Shown: positions 10,475 to 21,617, numbered from the stretch's first letter. The stretch is DNA of 64,000 bases from Deltaproteobacteria bacterium (GCA_024636215.1 JAGXHL010000099.1:12739-76738); one strand, 5' to 3'. Translations and numbers: made by a program. Notes: generated by a model not told the origin, from the letters alone.

Positions 10475-11242
10475 CTAAAGTCTTACGGGCACATTATGTT
10501 GCTTGAGATATTCTTTACATTCCCCGATCGTATACTCCCGAAAGTGGAAAATGCTAGCCGCAAGGGCCGCACTGGCAGCGCCCTCAACCAAACCTTCCCG
10601 AATATGCTCAAGATTACCGACACCGCCTGATGCGATCACCGGGATTCCGACACGATCACTGACCGCGCGGGTCAAGGCAATATCATAGCCATCCTTGGTG
10701 CCATCACAATCCATGGAGGTCAGCAGGATTTCACCGGCGCCATAATCAGCCATCCGCTCCGCCCATTCCAGGACGTCAATTCCGGTCGGGTTTCGGCCGC
10801 CATGGGTGTAGACTTCCCAGGCAAGCGGCTCGCTCGCCGGTACTCTGCGGGCATCGATCGCCACCACGATGCATTGAGAACCAAAACGTTCAGCGGCTTC
10901 GCGAACAAATTCCGGACGATGCACGGCGGCCGTATTAATCGAAACCTTGTCGGCTCCAGCGTTAAGCAGGTTGCGAATGTCCGAGACTTTGCGCACGCCA
11001 CCTCCTACGGTCAGCGGCATAAAGACCCTTTCGGCGGTCTCGCGCACAACGTCGAGAATGATGTTGCGCTTGTCACTCGAGGCGGTGATATCGAGGAAAG
11101 TCAGCTCGTCGGCACCCTGTTCACAGTAAGCCTCGGCCGCTTCAACCGGGTCACCGGCGTCACGCAGGCCAACAAAGTTAACGCCCTTGACCACGCGCCC
11201 GTCTTTGACATCGAGACAGGGGATGATTCGTTTGGTCAGCAT
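10475..11242 (-). CDS. hisF: Imidazole glycerol phosphate synthase, cyclase subunit
   Basis: A 255-aa (beta/alpha)8 barrel that cyclises PRFAR using ammonia from HisH. Catalytic D11 is in [10 protein letters not shown] and the second aspartate is in [10 protein letters not shown]. Phosphate-binding loops VGGGVR and ASGGVGN are present, and the C-terminus [12 protein letters not shown] is standard. The ATG at 11242 follows TGAGG by 5 nt. The hisH partner is two genes upstream, with hisA between them. Confidence 0.96.
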   Translation of the reverse strand: MLTKRIIPCLDVKDGRVVKGVNFVGLRDAGDPVEAAEAYCEQGADELTFLDITASSDKRNIILDVVRETAERVFMPLTVGGGVRKVSDIRNLLNAGADKVSINTAAVHRPEFVREAAERFGSQCIVVAIDARRVPASEPLAWEVYTHGGRNPTGIDVLEWAERMADYGAGEILLTSMDCDGTKDGYDIALTRAVSDRVGIPVIASGGVGNLEHIREGLVEGAASAALAASIFHFREYTIGECKEYLKQHNVPVRL

Positions 11243-11270
11243 AAACACCTCAAAACCAGCGATGTGAGTT

Positions 11271-11325
11271 GGGCGATAAGCGATAAGGATAATGCTTTTT
11301 TCTCATCGCCCATCGCTCATCGCTT
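11271..11325. repeat. GCGAT-type short repeat hairpin at the hisA 3' end
   Basis: The left arm is gggcgataagcgataag. The right arm is made of gctcatcgc/gcccatcgc units that are nearly complementary, with a T-run between the arms. The last codon and stop of hisA lie inside the right arm, so the repeat abuts or has replaced the gene's extreme end. It may work as a weak hairpin between hisA and hisF. Confidence 0.5.
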
Positions 11326-12051
11326 GGCACTTTTCGTTAAAGCCACCGCTTCACGCAAGTCGATGGCACCGGAATAAATCGCTTTGCCGGTGATCACTCC
11401 GGTCACCCCGGAAGACTCAATTGCCATCAGCCGGCGAATATCATCAAGAGTCGAGAGCCCCCCGGAAGCGATCACTTGAATAGTGATCGACTCGGCCAGA
11501 GCTTTGGTCGTCTCGATGTTGGGGCCCTGCATCATACCGTCTCGGGCAATATCGGTATAGATGATCGCCTCGACACCGTACCCTTCCATCTCCTTGGCCA
11601 TCTCGGTCGCCTGCTTCTCGGTAACATCCGCCCAACCGCGTACCGCCACAAGGCCATCCCTGGCGTCAATGCCGACCACGATCCGGCCGGGGAACTTCTT
11701 GCAGGCTTCTGCCACCAGTGACGGCTGCTCTTTGGCGATGGTACCGAGGATCACCCGGTCGATGCCCAACTCCAGGTAGGCTTCAATGGTCTGCATGTCA
11801 CGAATACCGCCACCCAGCTCGCAAGGGATCTCGATCGCATCGATGATCGCCTTGATCGCCTCTTTATTCTTCGGCACCCCGGCGAAGGCCCCGTCCAGAT
11901 CGACGATGTGCAGCAGTTCGCCGCCCTGGTCCTGCCAGATGCGCGCCTGCTCGCCAGGCTTGTCGTTGTAGACGGTATCCTTATCCATCAGGCCCTGCTC
12001 CAGACGAACACAGCGGCCTTCCTTAAGATCAATTGCCGGGAGAATGATCAT
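11317..12051 (-). CDS. hisA: ProFAR isomerase (HisA)
   Basis: Fourth step of histidine synthesis (ProFAR to PRFAR); a 244-aa half-barrel-repeat enzyme. D8 in [11 protein letters not shown] and the second catalytic aspartate in VVGIDARDG are present, as are the phosphate loops LGGGIRD and [10 protein letters not shown]. It starts one base after the hisH stop. The final residues (SAKR) and the stop are encoded in a short GCGAT repeat, so the C-terminal tail may differ from relatives. Confidence 0.96.
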   Translation of the reverse strand: MIILPAIDLKEGRCVRLEQGLMDKDTVYNDKPGEQARIWQDQGGELLHIVDLDGAFAGVPKNKEAIKAIIDAIEIPCELGGGIRDMQTIEAYLELGIDRVILGTIAKEQPSLVAEACKKFPGRIVVGIDARDGLVAVRGWADVTEKQATEMAKEMEGYGVEAIIYTDIARDGMMQGPNIETTKALAESITIQVIASGGLSTLDDIRRLMAIESSGVTGVITGKAIYSGAIDLREAVALTKSAKR

Positions 12052-12675
12052 TTACAGCTCTCCAAAATTCTTGAATATGTTCAGGCCGATGGACTGGCTC
12101 TTTTCAGGATGAAACTGGGTGGCCATGAGATTGTCACGCCAGAGGGCTGCACAGAACTCTATGTCTCCGTAGCGGCAACTCGCCGCCACATCGGCCGGAT
12201 TGTCGGCAGAACAATAGTAGGAATGGACGAAGTAGACGTAGCTGTCTTCGGCGAGGTTCTTGAAGATCGGAGCGTTTTTCTTCAACTGAAGCGTATTCCA
12301 GCCCATATGGGGGACCTTGAGGCGCTCCCCACCCTCTTCCATTCCTGCCGGGAAACGGACCACTTTGCCGGGGACTAACCCCAGGCCCTGATGGCGGCCA
12401 AACTCTTCGCTCTCGTCAAACAGCATCTGCATACCGACGCAGATGCCCAGTAACGGCTTACCGGACTTGACATGCTTGAGCAGGGGTTCGACAAAGCCAC
12501 CGGCGCGCAGGTTGTTGATGCAGTCGCGAAATGCGCCAACCCCAGGCAGAACAATTTTATCCGTGCTCTGCAGATCTGCGGGGTTACTGCTGACTTTGGC
12601 GTCATGACCAAGCTTTTCAAAAGCTTTTTCAACACTGCGCAGGTTGCCCATTTCGTAATCGATGATCGTGATCAT
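12052..12675 (-). CDS. hisH: Imidazole glycerol phosphate synthase, glutaminase subunit
   Basis: A class I glutamine amidotransferase (207 aa) that feeds ammonia to HisF. Nucleophile C79 is in LLGICVGMQML. The His-Glu pair is in ATQFHPEKSQ near the C-terminus. The oxyanion-strand region is near LPGVGAFRDC. It starts with MITIIDYEMGNLRSVEKA, the usual HisH N-terminus, and directly precedes hisA with no gap. Confidence 0.96.
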   Translation of the reverse strand: MITIIDYEMGNLRSVEKAFEKLGHDAKVSSNPADLQSTDKIVLPGVGAFRDCINNLRAGGFVEPLLKHVKSGKPLLGICVGMQMLFDESEEFGRHQGLGLVPGKVVRFPAGMEEGGERLKVPHMGWNTLQLKKNAPIFKNLAEDSYVYFVHSYYCSADNPADVAASCRYGDIEFCAALWRDNLMATQFHPEKSQSIGLNIFKNFGEL

Positions 12676-12703
12676 GCTCTGTTCCTAATTGTTGCGGTCG
12701 TGC

Positions 12704-13294
12704 CTACTCGAGGGAGCCCTTGGAGGAGAGCACGCCCTCGATCCGCGGGTCGATCTGCGTGGCATCGTCCAGCGCCCGGGCAAAGGCCTTGAAAACCGCC
12801 TCGACGATATGGTGCAGGTTGTCGCCATAGGCCAGGTTGACATGGACATTGGCACCGGAATGGTTGCAGAAGGCGGTAAAAAATTCTTCCACCAGTTCCA
12901 GTTCGAAGTTACCGACCTGGGCTTTTGGCAGGGGCACATTGAAAACCAGGAACGGCCGACCCGAGAAATCCAGGATGACCGCTGCCAGAGCTTCATGCAT
13001 CGGCATGGTGCCGCGGCCGTAGCGTCTGATGCCGGCCTTGTCGCCAAGCGCTTTTTTAAAAGCTTCACCGAGACAGATACCGACATCCTCAACTGTGTGA
13101 TGGGCATCAACTTCCAGGTCGCCTTGGGCATCAAGCTGCAGATCGAAAAAACCGTGACGGGCGATCTGGGTCAGCATGTGATCAAAGAAGGGCACTCCGG
13201 ACTCAATCCGGTGTTCACCACGCCCATCCAGCTTAAGGGTTAATTGAATGCTGGTTTCTTTGGTACTACGATCAATCGTAGCGGTCCTTGCCAT
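12704..13294 (-). CDS. hisB: Imidazoleglycerol-phosphate dehydratase
   Basis: Sixth step of histidine synthesis. At 196 aa it is the monofunctional form without the N-terminal phosphatase of the enterobacterial enzyme. The manganese-binding repeats are visible as [13 protein letters not shown] and [16 protein letters not shown], with the later ligands in the [15 protein letters not shown] half. A separate histidinol-phosphatase must exist elsewhere. Confidence 0.96.
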   Translation of the reverse strand: MARTATIDRSTKETSIQLTLKLDGRGEHRIESGVPFFDHMLTQIARHGFFDLQLDAQGDLEVDAHHTVEDVGICLGEAFKKALGDKAGIRRYGRGTMPMHEALAAVILDFSGRPFLVFNVPLPKAQVGNFELELVEEFFTAFCNHSGANVHVNLAYGDNLHHIVEAVFKAFARALDDATQIDPRIEGVLSSKGSLE

Positions 13295-13349
13295 ACTCGC
13301 CTCCGTCCGGGAATGATCATTATCAACATGAAAAGGGTTCGCAAAAGTG

Positions 13350-14651
13350 TCAGCTCAGCTTATTTTTCAGGCGTATCGAGACTGACCTGGCGTGAGCCTG
13401 CAAACCTTCCAGTTCAGCAATTTTTACAATGTCAGCAGCCAAGCGCTCCAGACCGGCCGCGCTGAAGGAGATCAGGCTCGACTTCTTGACAAAGTCTTCG
13501 GTGCCCAGCGGCGAAAAGAAGCGGGCCGTGCCGCCGGTGGGCAGGGTATGATTCGGCCCGGCCAGGTAGTCGCCGGCAGCTTCCGGAGTATTATGGCCGA
13601 GGAAGACCGCGCCGGCGTGTCTGATCTTCGACAGCAGCTCAAAGGGCTCGGCAACCGCAAGTTCAAGGTGCTCCGGAGCAATCTTGTTGCTGAAGCTGGC
13701 TGCCTCATCGAGATCCCGGGCGAGAAGAATCGCACCGAAATGATCAATCGACTGGCGGGCGATAGCCGCGCGCGACAACTCCTCAAGCTGCTGCTCCAGT
13801 GCCTCGGCAACCTGCCGGCCGAAAGTTTCGTCGGTGGTAATCAGCAGGGCCGCGGCCAGTTCATCGTGCTCGGCTTGCGACAGCATGTCCGCAGCGATGT
13901 GCGCCGGATCGCCACTACCGTCGTTGATGACCAGGATTTCACTCGGTCCGGCGATCATGTCGATGTCGACAGTACCGAACACCAGGCGTTTGGCCGTAGC
14001 CACGTAAATATTGCCGGGGCCGGTAATTTTATCGACTTTCGGCACCGTTGCCGTACCGTAGGCAAGAGCCGCCACGGCCTGGGCACCACCCAGTTTGAAA
14101 ATCCTGTCCACACCGGCAAGATGGGCAGCGGCGAGCACGTAGGGGTTGACCACACCGTCCGGCATCGGCACCACCATGACAATTTCACCGACTCCGGCCA
14201 CCTTGGCCGGCACCGCGTTCATCAGCACCGAGGATGGATAGGCCGCCTTGCCGCCCGGCACGTAGATGCCAACCCGGTCAAGAGGGGTGACCATTTGACC
14301 CAGCTGGATATCAGGCTCGTCATCGCAGAGCCAGGTCTCTTCTTTTTGCTTGGCGTGGAAAGCCGCGATGCGATCGGCGGCCAGCTGCAAGGTTGCCAGG
14401 GTCTCGCTGTCGACCTCAGCAAGGGCCTGCGCTATCTCATCGGCGGAGACTTCGAGGGTGTCCGCCGTCAGCTTGAGACGGTCAAAACGCTCGGTGTACT
14501 CACACAGCGCCGCATCGCCCCGCTTACGGACATCGTTGAGGATCTCCTGAACCGTTTGCAAAACTCCGGGCGGTGTTGTCTCGCCGCGTTCACTGATCTC
14601 GCGAAAGTTTTCAGCAAAACCGGCATCTGAAAAACGCAGAAACCGAATCAT
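13350..14651 (-). CDS. hisD: Histidinol dehydrogenase
   Basis: Zinc enzyme for the last two oxidations to histidine, about 433 aa. Diagnostic segments are [31 protein letters not shown] and [14 protein letters not shown]. Two adjacent ATGs (14654, 14651) follow AAGGAG; the second gives the better 6-nt spacing and is used here. It lies 24 nt after hisG. Confidence 0.96.
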   Translation of the reverse strand: MIRFLRFSDAGFAENFREISERGETTPPGVLQTVQEILNDVRKRGDAALCEYTERFDRLKLTADTLEVSADEIAQALAEVDSETLATLQLAADRIAAFHAKQKEETWLCDDEPDIQLGQMVTPLDRVGIYVPGGKAAYPSSVLMNAVPAKVAGVGEIVMVVPMPDGVVNPYVLAAAHLAGVDRIFKLGGAQAVAALAYGTATVPKVDKITGPGNIYVATAKRLVFGTVDIDMIAGPSEILVINDGSGDPAHIAADMLSQAEHDELAAALLITTDETFGRQVAEALEQQLEELSRAAIARQSIDHFGAILLARDLDEAASFSNKIAPEHLELAVAEPFELLSKIRHAGAVFLGHNTPEAAGDYLAGPNHTLPTGGTARFFSPLGTEDFVKKSSLISFSAAGLERLAADIVKIAELEGLQAHARSVSIRLKNKLS

Positions 14652-14675
14652 CATTCTCTCCTTGCAGCGAACAGG

Positions 14676-15338
14676 TCAGACGGAAATGCGCGGGCCTGCC
14701 TCGATAACTTTCTCCAGCTCTTCTATCAACCAGGAAATCCGGCGATGCTTGGTCTTGAGGCTGGCGCGATTGACAATCAGACGGCTGGTGATTTCGGCAA
14801 TTGTTTCCACCTCCACCAGGCCATTCTCACGCATGGTGCCGCCGGTCGACACCAGGTCGACAATCCGCTCGGTCAGACCAACCAGGGGCGCCAGCTCAAT
14901 CGAGCCATACAATTTGATGACCTCAACCTGCACACCTTTGGCGGCAAAATATTTTTCTGTCATATTGGGGTATTTACTGGCCACCCGGATATTTGACCAG
15001 CCGGCAGGGTCATCATCCTGACGCAGCTCTTTCGGTTCGGCCACAACCATGCGACAGTAACCAAACTGAAGATCGAGCGGTTCGTAGAGATCCTTATCCT
15101 GCTCCAGCAGAGTGTCTTTACCAACCACGCCAATATCAGCACAGCCCTGTTCGACGTAGGTCGGGACATCCTGGGAACGCACGGCCATGAAACGCAATTT
15201 GTCATCGCGATTTTCAAACACCAGCTTGCGGCCGGGATCATCCATTTCCGGGCAGGTAATGCCGATCTTGGCGAACAACTCCATGGAGTCTTGCATGATG
15301 CGCCCCTTGGGCAGGGCGAAGGTTAAATAATCATTCAT
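14676..15338 (-). CDS. hisG: ATP phosphoribosyltransferase, short (HisZ-dependent) form
   Basis: First and committed step of histidine synthesis. At 220 aa it lacks the C-terminal allosteric ACT-like domain. It starts with TFALPKGRIM and has the substrate loop DIGVVGKDTLLE. The PRPP motif lies at LVSTGGTMRENGL. Short HisG enzymes work in complex with HisZ, which is not in this window, so feedback control would depend on a distant hisZ. Confidence 0.95.
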   Translation of the reverse strand: MNDYLTFALPKGRIMQDSMELFAKIGITCPEMDDPGRKLVFENRDDKLRFMAVRSQDVPTYVEQGCADIGVVGKDTLLEQDKDLYEPLDLQFGYCRMVVAEPKELRQDDDPAGWSNIRVASKYPNMTEKYFAAKGVQVEVIKLYGSIELAPLVGLTERIVDLVSTGGTMRENGLVEVETIAEITSRLIVNRASLKTKHRRISWLIEELEKVIEAGPRISV

Positions 15339-15421
15339 TTCTTAATCCAGTTGGCTACGAGCAGTAAACAAGAAGATTCGACAACTTCACAGTGTACCCA
15401 GTGATCAGCATCGAAGTCACT

Positions 15422-16681
15422 TTAAATTTTACCCGGAACGCGCTCAATATCCGCACCCAGGCTGCGGAACTTTTCTTCCAGTTTTTCGTAACCGCGGTCC
15501 AGATGATAGATGCGGTTGATCTCGGTGGTTTTGTCCGCAGCTAACCCGGCAAGAACGAGACAGGCACTGGCACGCAGATCGGTCGCCATCACCGGTGCAC
15601 CATGCAGCGCCGTGACGCCTTTGACCGCGGCCGTGTGGCCTTCAATGGAGATGTTTGCGCCCATCCGCTGCAGTTCGCTGACATGCATGAAGCGATTCTC
15701 GAACACCGCCTCGGTAATCATGCTGGTGCCATTACCGAGGGTCATCATCGCCATGAATTGGGCCTGCATATCGGTCGGGAAACCAGGATGCGGCTGGGTC
15801 TTGATATTTACTGACTGGATCTCCTGCGGGCCTTCGACCCAGAGGGTCTCCGGTGTCGCGGCAACCGTTGCACCGGCTTCTTCAAGTTTGCTGAGCAGCG
15901 CCTCCATATGTACGGCGCACCCCCCCTTGACACCGACCCGGCCACCGGTCATGGCCGCAGCCACCAGGAAGGTGCCGGCCTCGATGCGATCGGGCATGAC
16001 CCGGTAATCCATCGGTTGCAGATCATCAACACCTTCGATGGTGATGGTGTCGCTTCCGGCTCCCTCGATACAAGCACCCATACCCTGCAGGGCCTTGGCG
16101 AGATCAATGATTTCCGGCTCACGCGCTGCATTCTCAAGGATCGTGGTGCCCCTGGCAAGGGTGGCTGCCATCATCAGGTTTTCAGTACCACCGACGGTCG
16201 GTATGTCAAAGTAGATGCGGGCCCCTTGCAGGCGCGCAGCCCTGGCTTCGACATAACCGTTGTCAAGATGAATCTCTGCGCCCATGGCTTCCAGCCCCTT
16301 GAGGTGCAGATTGATCGGCCGCGCGCCGATAGCACAACCACCGGGCAGGCTGACCCTGGCTTGACCGTAGCGAGCCAGCAGCGGACCGAGGACCAGAACC
16401 GAAGCGCGCATGGTGCGTACCAGGTCATAGGGGGCTTCCATGCTGTTGATGTGATCGGTGGCAATCTTCAAAGTGCCGTTGCTGCTGTCCACCTCGGCCC
16501 CCAGCTCTGCCAGCAGACGCTCGGCAGTGGTGATATCACGCAGGCGCGGAAGGTTCCCCAGTTGATGCGGCCCGGGAGCGAGTAAGGTGGCAAAAAGCAG
16601 CGGCAGGGCTGCGTTCTTGGCGCCACTGACAGCCACCTCGCCGGTCAGCCGTTTACCACCATGTATAATCAATTTATCCAA
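15422..16681 (-). CDS. murA: UDP-N-acetylglucosamine 1-carboxyvinyltransferase
   Basis: First committed step of peptidoglycan synthesis (enolpyruvyl transfer from PEP). At 419 aa it is full length. K22 is in SGAKNAALP. The catalytic loop is [11 protein letters not shown] with C116, the residue alkylated by fosfomycin, so the enzyme is of the sensitive type by this criterion. The C-terminal [15 protein letters not shown] is typical. It lies between prmC and hisG, as in Geobacter-type genomes. Confidence 0.97.
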   Translation of the reverse strand: MDKLIIHGGKRLTGEVAVSGAKNAALPLLFATLLAPGPHQLGNLPRLRDITTAERLLAELGAEVDSSNGTLKIATDHINSMEAPYDLVRTMRASVLVLGPLLARYGQARVSLPGGCAIGARPINLHLKGLEAMGAEIHLDNGYVEARAARLQGARIYFDIPTVGGTENLMMAATLARGTTILENAAREPEIIDLAKALQGMGACIEGAGSDTITIEGVDDLQPMDYRVMPDRIEAGTFLVAAAMTGGRVGVKGGCAVHMEALLSKLEEAGATVAATPETLWVEGPQEIQSVNIKTQPHPGFPTDMQAQFMAMMTLGNGTSMITEAVFENRFMHVSELQRMGANISIEGHTAAVKGVTALHGAPVMATDLRASACLVLAGLAADKTTEINRIYHLDRGYEKLEEKFRSLGADIERVPGKI

Positions 16682-16753
16682 AGGTTTACCTCTTTAGTCT
16701 TATTTTCCACGAGGGCGCAGAGGGCATGAAAAAAATCTCCTGCGCCCGAATGT

Positions 16754-17605
16754 CTAATCTATTTTGCGTCCGGCGACGACCCGGGGGATGCCGGCATAAT
16801 CGTCCCGACATGTGATCTCGACAAAACCGGCAGCCTTGAACATGGCAGCAACCTTGTCGGCCTGGCCTATACCGACCTCAACCAGCAGCCAGCCACCCAT
16901 GATGAGAACTCTGCTGGCCTGAGAGACGAGCTGCCGATACGCAGTCAAGCCATCTTCGCCACCATCGAGTGCCAGGCGTGGCTCGTGGTCGCGAACCTCC
17001 GGCATCAACTGCTCACAATCCGCGCTCGGGATGTAAGGGGGGTTGCTCACCACCATGGCAAACGGGCCCGGCGGCAATTCAGCCAGATCACCGGCAATAC
17101 AGGCGACGCGTTCTGCCACGCCGTTGCGTTCGGCGTTGCCGCGAGCCACCTGCAGGGCCTCTTCACTACAATCCAGTGCCGTGACCTGTACGCCTGGCTT
17201 GTCGTGGGCCAAGGCGATCGCGATAGCGCCGCTGCCGGTGCCGACATCGAGGACCGAACCGGAATTGTTCAGCCGAGCGAGAGCTTCTTCAACCAGCACT
17301 TCGGTATCCGCACGCGGCACCAGAACTGCCGGGCAGACCGTGAAAGGCAAAGACCAGAACTCCGTTTCGCCAAGGATATACTGAACCGGCTCTCCCTTGG
17401 CGCGCCTTTGCACCTGTTGGCGAAAAGCCGCCAACTCTGCAGAATCAAGGGGGCGCTCAAAGTTGATATAGAGACCGACCCGATCCAGGCCAAGCGTGGC
17501 CGCCAGCAACAGCTCGGCTTCCAGGCGCGCAGCAGCGATCTTCTTGCCGGTAAAATAGTCGGCCGTCCATTGCAGAATCTTGAGGACCGTCCAGCGCTCA
17601 GTCAA
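16754..17605 (-). CDS. prmC: Release-factor glutamine methyltransferase
   Basis: Methylates the glutamine of the GGQ motif in RF1/RF2, and is therefore the modifying enzyme for the product of the gene just upstream (prfA, 17 nt away). 283 aa: a helical N-terminal domain, then a Rossmann SAM domain with LDVGTGSGAIAIALA and the catalytic NPPY (VSNPPYIPSAD). The ATG at 17605 starts MTERWTVLKILQW. Confidence 0.95.
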   Translation of the reverse strand: MTERWTVLKILQWTADYFTGKKIAAARLEAELLLAATLGLDRVGLYINFERPLDSAELAAFRQQVQRRAKGEPVQYILGETEFWSLPFTVCPAVLVPRADTEVLVEEALARLNNSGSVLDVGTGSGAIAIALAHDKPGVQVTALDCSEEALQVARGNAERNGVAERVACIAGDLAELPPGPFAMVVSNPPYIPSADCEQLMPEVRDHEPRLALDGGEDGLTAYRQLVSQASRVLIMGGWLLVEVGIGQADKVAAMFKAAGFVEITCRDDYAGIPRVVAGRKID

Positions 17606-17622
17606 GCGAATACTCCGCGCAA

Positions 17623-18690
17623 TCAGCTATCCTGTCCGGCCATCAGCTCGGCCTGAGCATGGGTCGTCAAGGTATCAATAACGTCATCCAGGTCGCCCTG
17701 CATGATGGCTTCAAGCTTGTAAAGCGTCAGGTTGACACGATGGTCGGTACAGCGACCCTGCGGAAAATTATAGGTGCGAATACGTTCGGAGCGATCACCG
17801 CTACCGACCTGGCTCTTGCGGTCGGCGGCCATCTTCGCATGCTGTTCAGCCTGCATGGCATCAAGAATGCGCGACTGCAACACCTTCATCGCTTTGGCCT
17901 TGTTCTTGTGCTGCGATTTTTCATCCTGGCAAGCGACCACAACCCCGGTCGGGACATGGGTAATCCGTACGGCCGATTCTGTTTTGTTGACGTGCTGGCC
18001 ACCGGCTCCGGAGGCTCGGTAGAGATCTATGCGTAAATCACTCGGATCAATATTGACTTCAACATCATCGGCTTCCGGCATCACCGCGACGGTACAGGCC
18101 GAGGTGTGGATCCGCCCCTGTGCCTCGGTTTCCGGAACCCGCTGCACCCGGTGGGTGCCGCTCTCGTACTTGAGCCGTGAGAAGACGCCTTTGCCACTGA
18201 TCAGGGCGATGACTTCCTTGTAGCCGCCCGCTTCCGATTCAGCGGTACTGAGCAGTTCCACCTTCCAGCTTTGGTGATCGGCATATCGGCAGTACATGCG
18301 GAAAAGATCGCCGGCAAACAAGGCGGCCTCATCACCGCCGGTGCCCGCCCGGATTTCCAGGATAACATTTCTCTGGTCGTTCGGGTCTTTGGGCAGCAGC
18401 ATGAGTTTGAGCTGTGCTTCCAGAGCAAGCAACTCATCTTCAAGCTCTGCAACTTCGGCGCTGGCCATTTCGCGAACCTCTGCATCCGGATCCTTAAGCA
18501 GTTCCTGACTGCCGGCAATTTCCTCCCTGATGCGACAGCAACGCTCGTAGCCCTTAACGACATCAATCAGCTCGGAGTGTTCCTTGGTCAGGCCACGATA
18601 ACGGTTCTGATCGTTCACCACCGCAGGGTCGGAAAGCATCCCCTCAACCTCGCGAAAACGGTCAGCAACTTCTTCAAGTTTATTCAGCAT
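17623..18690 (-). CDS. prfA: Peptide chain release factor 1
   Basis: Terminates translation at UAA and UAG. 355 aa. Domain 1 is the N-terminal coiled coil. The catalytic loop is [16 protein letters not shown]. The stop-codon recognition region lies around [12 protein letters not shown] with downstream [17 protein letters not shown]. Its substrate relation to the adjacent prmC makes the pair a functional unit. It begins about 57 nt after the thyX stop. Confidence 0.97.
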   Translation of the reverse strand: MLNKLEEVADRFREVEGMLSDPAVVNDQNRYRGLTKEHSELIDVVKGYERCCRIREEIAGSQELLKDPDAEVREMASAEVAELEDELLALEAQLKLMLLPKDPNDQRNVILEIRAGTGGDEAALFAGDLFRMYCRYADHQSWKVELLSTAESEAGGYKEVIALISGKGVFSRLKYESGTHRVQRVPETEAQGRIHTSACTVAVMPEADDVEVNIDPSDLRIDLYRASGAGGQHVNKTESAVRITHVPTGVVVACQDEKSQHKNKAKAMKVLQSRILDAMQAEQHAKMAADRKSQVGSGDRSERIRTYNFPQGRCTDHRVNLTLYKLEAIMQGDLDDVIDTLTTHAQAELMAGQDS

Positions 18691-18746
18691 GGGAATCTAT
18701 CATCGTTCTTGATGTTGAGAGCCTGCACAACCGGCTCAAAGTTGGT

Positions 18747-19433
18747 TTACAGCTGCCAGAACTCTTCACGCACGGCCTTGATCTCACCGCAGGTCATAGC
18801 GCCTTCGGGGCAGGGCCTTTTCAGGCAACCGGGACCTGCCTCGGCAAAGAGCAGAGACGAAGCCTCACGCGCCAGCTGCAGCATTTGCCTGGCCAGAGCC
18901 TGAATCTCCCACTGGGCCCGGCGACAGCAACGCAGCGCAAAAAAATGATGCAGCTCGCGAGCATTCATGGACATGACCAACTTGGTGGAGGCCGCGTTGG
19001 GCAGTACAAAGCGGGCGTCTTCAGCAGGCACCCCTGCCGCCATAAGATCCCTGTAGAGTTCGTGAGTCACCTGCATATGCGTCTCAAACCGCTCCAGCAA
19101 ACCCCGCTGTCCGCGAATACTCTCAGGGATGATTGTCTCAAACTGTTGTTCATGAGAGACGTAACGCTGGCTCTGTTGGGAAAATGAGGCGATACGATGC
19201 CGCACAAGCTGATGGGAACAAGCCCGACTGATGCCTTCAATGCCGAAGGTGAAAGACGCGTGCTCCAGGACCGAAAAATGGCCGAGTTCGATAATCTTCT
19301 GCAACAGCTTGGCGATCTGCTCCGGCGTCTGGCCAAGCAGCTGTTCAATGGAAGATTCGGAATAGCACAGCCGCGCTGCGGCGGCAACGACCTGTTCAGG
19401 GATCGGCGTGTGAGACAGAAGTTGGACGTGCAT
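18747..19433 (-). CDS. thyX: Flavin-dependent thymidylate synthase
   Basis: Makes dTMP from dUMP using FAD/NADPH and methylene-THF. 228 aa. The ThyX signature is RHRIASFSQQSQRY, and the C-terminal R-x-P/E-type dUMP contacts lie around FFALRCCRRAQWEIQ. I start at MHVQLLSHTPIPEQV, which has AAAGG upstream. The frame stays open for 44 more codons, but that stretch crosses the rpmE terminator and looks non-coding. Its place in the rho-rpmE-prfA string is unusual compared with thyA users, and it means folate chemistry here avoids ThyA-type DHF production (inference). Confidence 0.93.
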   Translation of the reverse strand: MHVQLLSHTPIPEQVVAAAARLCYSESSIEQLLGQTPEQIAKLLQKIIELGHFSVLEHASFTFGIEGISRACSHQLVRHRIASFSQQSQRYVSHEQQFETIIPESIRGQRGLLERFETHMQVTHELYRDLMAAGVPAEDARFVLPNAASTKLVMSMNARELHHFFALRCCRRAQWEIQALARQMLQLAREASSLLFAEAGPGCLKRPCPEGAMTCGEIKAVREEFWQL

Positions 19434-19524
19434 GGCCTTTGTTTCCAAGTCAGACCGCGTCGTCCGGGGAACCGGGCCGTGTCCCGGAACGGGACGCGGA
19501 AGAGATTGTGCCGACCAAGCCGGC

Positions 19525-19560
19525 AACAAAAATAAAGGGACGACCCAACAGGGCCGCCCC
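19525..19560 (-). terminator. Intrinsic terminator after rpmE
   Basis: On the minus strand, GGGGCGGCCC and GGGTCGTCCC form a 10-bp stem with two G-T wobbles and a TGTT loop, followed by TTTATTTTT. It begins 6 nt past the rpmE stop and separates rho-rpmE from thyX-prfA-prmC, at least partly. Confidence 0.8.
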
Positions 19561-19565
19561 CTCAA

Positions 19566-19769
19566 CTAGTCTTTCTTTTCGTATCTCTTGCGGAAGCGCT
19601 CGATCCGACCGGCTGTGTCCATCAGCTTCTGCTTGCCGGTGTAGAAGGGATGGCAAGACGAGCAAATTTCTGTCGTGATGTCGCCCTTGGTCGATCTGGT
19701 TTCGAATGTATTGCCACAGTGACAAGTAACCGTGGACGCCTCATAGCTGGGATGGATACCTTCTTTCAT
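19566..19769 (-). CDS. rpmE: 50S ribosomal protein L31 (zinc-containing C+ form)
   Basis: 67 aa. Starts [19 protein letters not shown]; the zinc cysteines are CHCG near residue 16 and [12 protein letters not shown] near residue 37, so this is the zinc-loaded paralogue type. It lies downstream of rho and is followed directly by a terminator. Confidence 0.96.
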   Translation of the reverse strand: MKEGIHPSYEASTVTCHCGNTFETRSTKGDITTEICSSCHPFYTGKQKLMDTAGRIERFRKRYEKKD

Positions 19770-19925
19770 CTGTTCAACTCCTGATTGACCTGGCTTGGTA
19801 CAGGTCGCGGATTTAGTGGGCCCTTAAGACCTTAAAAGAGTGATTTGATACCACTATTTATAATCAATTGCAACTGTTTCCGCTGATCTTTCGCCCAAAC
19901 CTGACGAAGGTCGGCAGAATCAGGC

Positions 19926-21173
19926 TCAGCGGTTCATACTGTCGAGGAATTCCTGGTTGGTTTTGGCATCGCCAAGTTTGTCGCGGAGGAACTCCATACT
20001 GTCAACCACGTTCATGGATGAGAGCACTTTGCGCAGCAGCCAGATGCGCTGCAGGCTGGTCTCATCAACCAGGAGTTCTTCCCGACGGGTCCCGGATTTA
20101 TTGATGTCTATGGCCGGGAAGGTGCGTTTTTCGACCAGTCGACGATCAAGATGCAGTTCCATGTTGCCGGTACCCTTGAACTCTTCGAAGATGACTTCGT
20201 CCATCTTGCTGCCGGTATCCACCAGGGCCGTGGCAATGATCGTCAAACTGCCGCCCTCTTCGATATTACGGGCCGCACCGAAAAAGCGCTTCGGTTTGTG
20301 CAGGGCATTGGAATCGACACCGCCGGAAAGGATCTTGCCGGAAGGCGGTACAACCGTATTGTACGCACGCGCCAGGCGGGTAATGGAGTCGAGGAGAATC
20401 ACAACATCGCGCTTATGCTCCACCAGCCGTCGGGCCTTCTCGATGACCATCTCGGCGACCTGGACGTGACGGGTTGCCGGCTCGTCGAAGGTCGAAGAGA
20501 TAACCTCGCCATTAACCGTACGCTGCATGTCGGTCACTTCCTCGGGCCGCTCGTCGATCAGCAGGACAATCAGGTAGACTTCCGGGTGGTTGGCTGTGAT
20601 CGAGTTGGCAATGTTCTGCAACAGAACCGTCTTGCCGGTCCGCGGTGGAGCGACAATCAGGGCACGTTGTCCCTTGCCTACCGGAGCAATCAGGTCGATG
20701 ACGCGAGCAGAAAGGTTGTCCGGCTCACTTTCCAGAATCAGGCGCTGGTCGGGATAGAGAGGCGTCAGGTTGTCAAACAGAGTCTTCTCACGGGCAACTG
20801 CCGGGTTCTCGAAGTTAACCTCGGCAACCTTCAGCAGAGCAAAGTAACGTTCGCCTTCTTTTGGCGGCCGGATCTGACCTGACACAGTGTCACCGGTCTT
20901 CAGGTTGAAGCGTCGAATCTGCGAGGGCGAAACGTAGATATCATCGGGACCAGGCAGATAATTGGCGTCAGGAGCGCGCAGGAAGCCAAAGCCGTCAGGA
21001 AGGATCTCAAGCACGCCCTCTCCAAATATTGCTCCATTCTTGGCGGATGTCGTATTGAGAATAGCGAAGATCAGGTCTTGCTTGCGCAGGCCCGCAGCCC
21101 CCTCGACACCAAGTTCCTTGGCAATTGCCGTAAGGTCGATAATCTTCTTTTCTTTCAATTCCTTCAGGTTCAT
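19926..21173 (-). CDS. rho: Transcription termination factor Rho
   Basis: A 415-aa RNA-dependent hexameric ATPase. The N-terminal helical extension is followed by the cold-shock-type primary RNA site ([18 protein letters not shown]). Walker A is [12 protein letters not shown] and the catalytic [15 protein letters not shown] follows. The Q- and R-loops lie around [27 protein letters not shown]. Bicyclomycin-contact residues look conserved. The ATG at 21173 follows AAGGAGAACCG. A long leader precedes it (see the promoter at 21476-21504). Confidence 0.98.
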   Translation of the reverse strand: MNLKELKEKKIIDLTAIAKELGVEGAAGLRKQDLIFAILNTTSAKNGAIFGEGVLEILPDGFGFLRAPDANYLPGPDDIYVSPSQIRRFNLKTGDTVSGQIRPPKEGERYFALLKVAEVNFENPAVAREKTLFDNLTPLYPDQRLILESEPDNLSARVIDLIAPVGKGQRALIVAPPRTGKTVLLQNIANSITANHPEVYLIVLLIDERPEEVTDMQRTVNGEVISSTFDEPATRHVQVAEMVIEKARRLVEHKRDVVILLDSITRLARAYNTVVPPSGKILSGGVDSNALHKPKRFFGAARNIEEGGSLTIIATALVDTGSKMDEVIFEEFKGTGNMELHLDRRLVEKRTFPAIDINKSGTRREELLVDETSLQRIWLLRKVLSSMNVVDSMEFLRDKLGDAKTNQEFLDSMNR

Positions 21174-21475
21174 CGGTTCTCCTTAAATGTTGACGGCTCA
21201 GAGTCGCGCACAGTCCACAACGACCAGAGGTTGCTGCGATGGCTGATACGTAGTTTGTAATATGAGAGGTCTTGTTCTCCGAGTTTTCTGGTCCGAAATG
21301 ATTGTGATGTATGGGTAGGTTAACTTTGCAGGAGGCATTTATCCCGCCACGCATATATTTTCAAGAAATTTGGTTTTGAGATTCAGTCCGTACTCGTGGT
21401 TGGAAACTATTTGAAAGGAAAAATAATTATCTCAGGCTAATAAAACAGGCAGGTACTGCTCTCTTTCGATAAACC

Positions 21476-21504
21476 TATTTACCGGCTTTTCAACGGTCTG
21501 TCAA
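21476..21504 (-). promoter_or_regulatory. Sigma-70 promoter of rho
   Basis: On the minus strand, TTGACA, a 17-nt spacer, then TAAATA. The predicted start is near 21468, giving a leader of roughly 295 nt before the rho ATG. That is long, and it leaves room for autogenous control as known for E. coli rho. The 440-bp gap between gluQ and rho holds no convincing ORF apart from this promoter and leader. Confidence 0.75.
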
Positions 21505-21617
21505 TGGCTTCGTTGATTTTTTTCTGAGCCACGCGCCAAAGCATAGGCATTCTTCTCAACTTTTGCGACAGGAATGACTTGACTGGCGGCCATCTCAGCC
21601 GCCTCTATGCATGCCGT

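Noticed and set aside
19434..19565. 44-codon extension of thyX
   Set aside because: It runs through the rpmE terminator and has no ThyX similarity; MHVQLLSHTP fits the family start.
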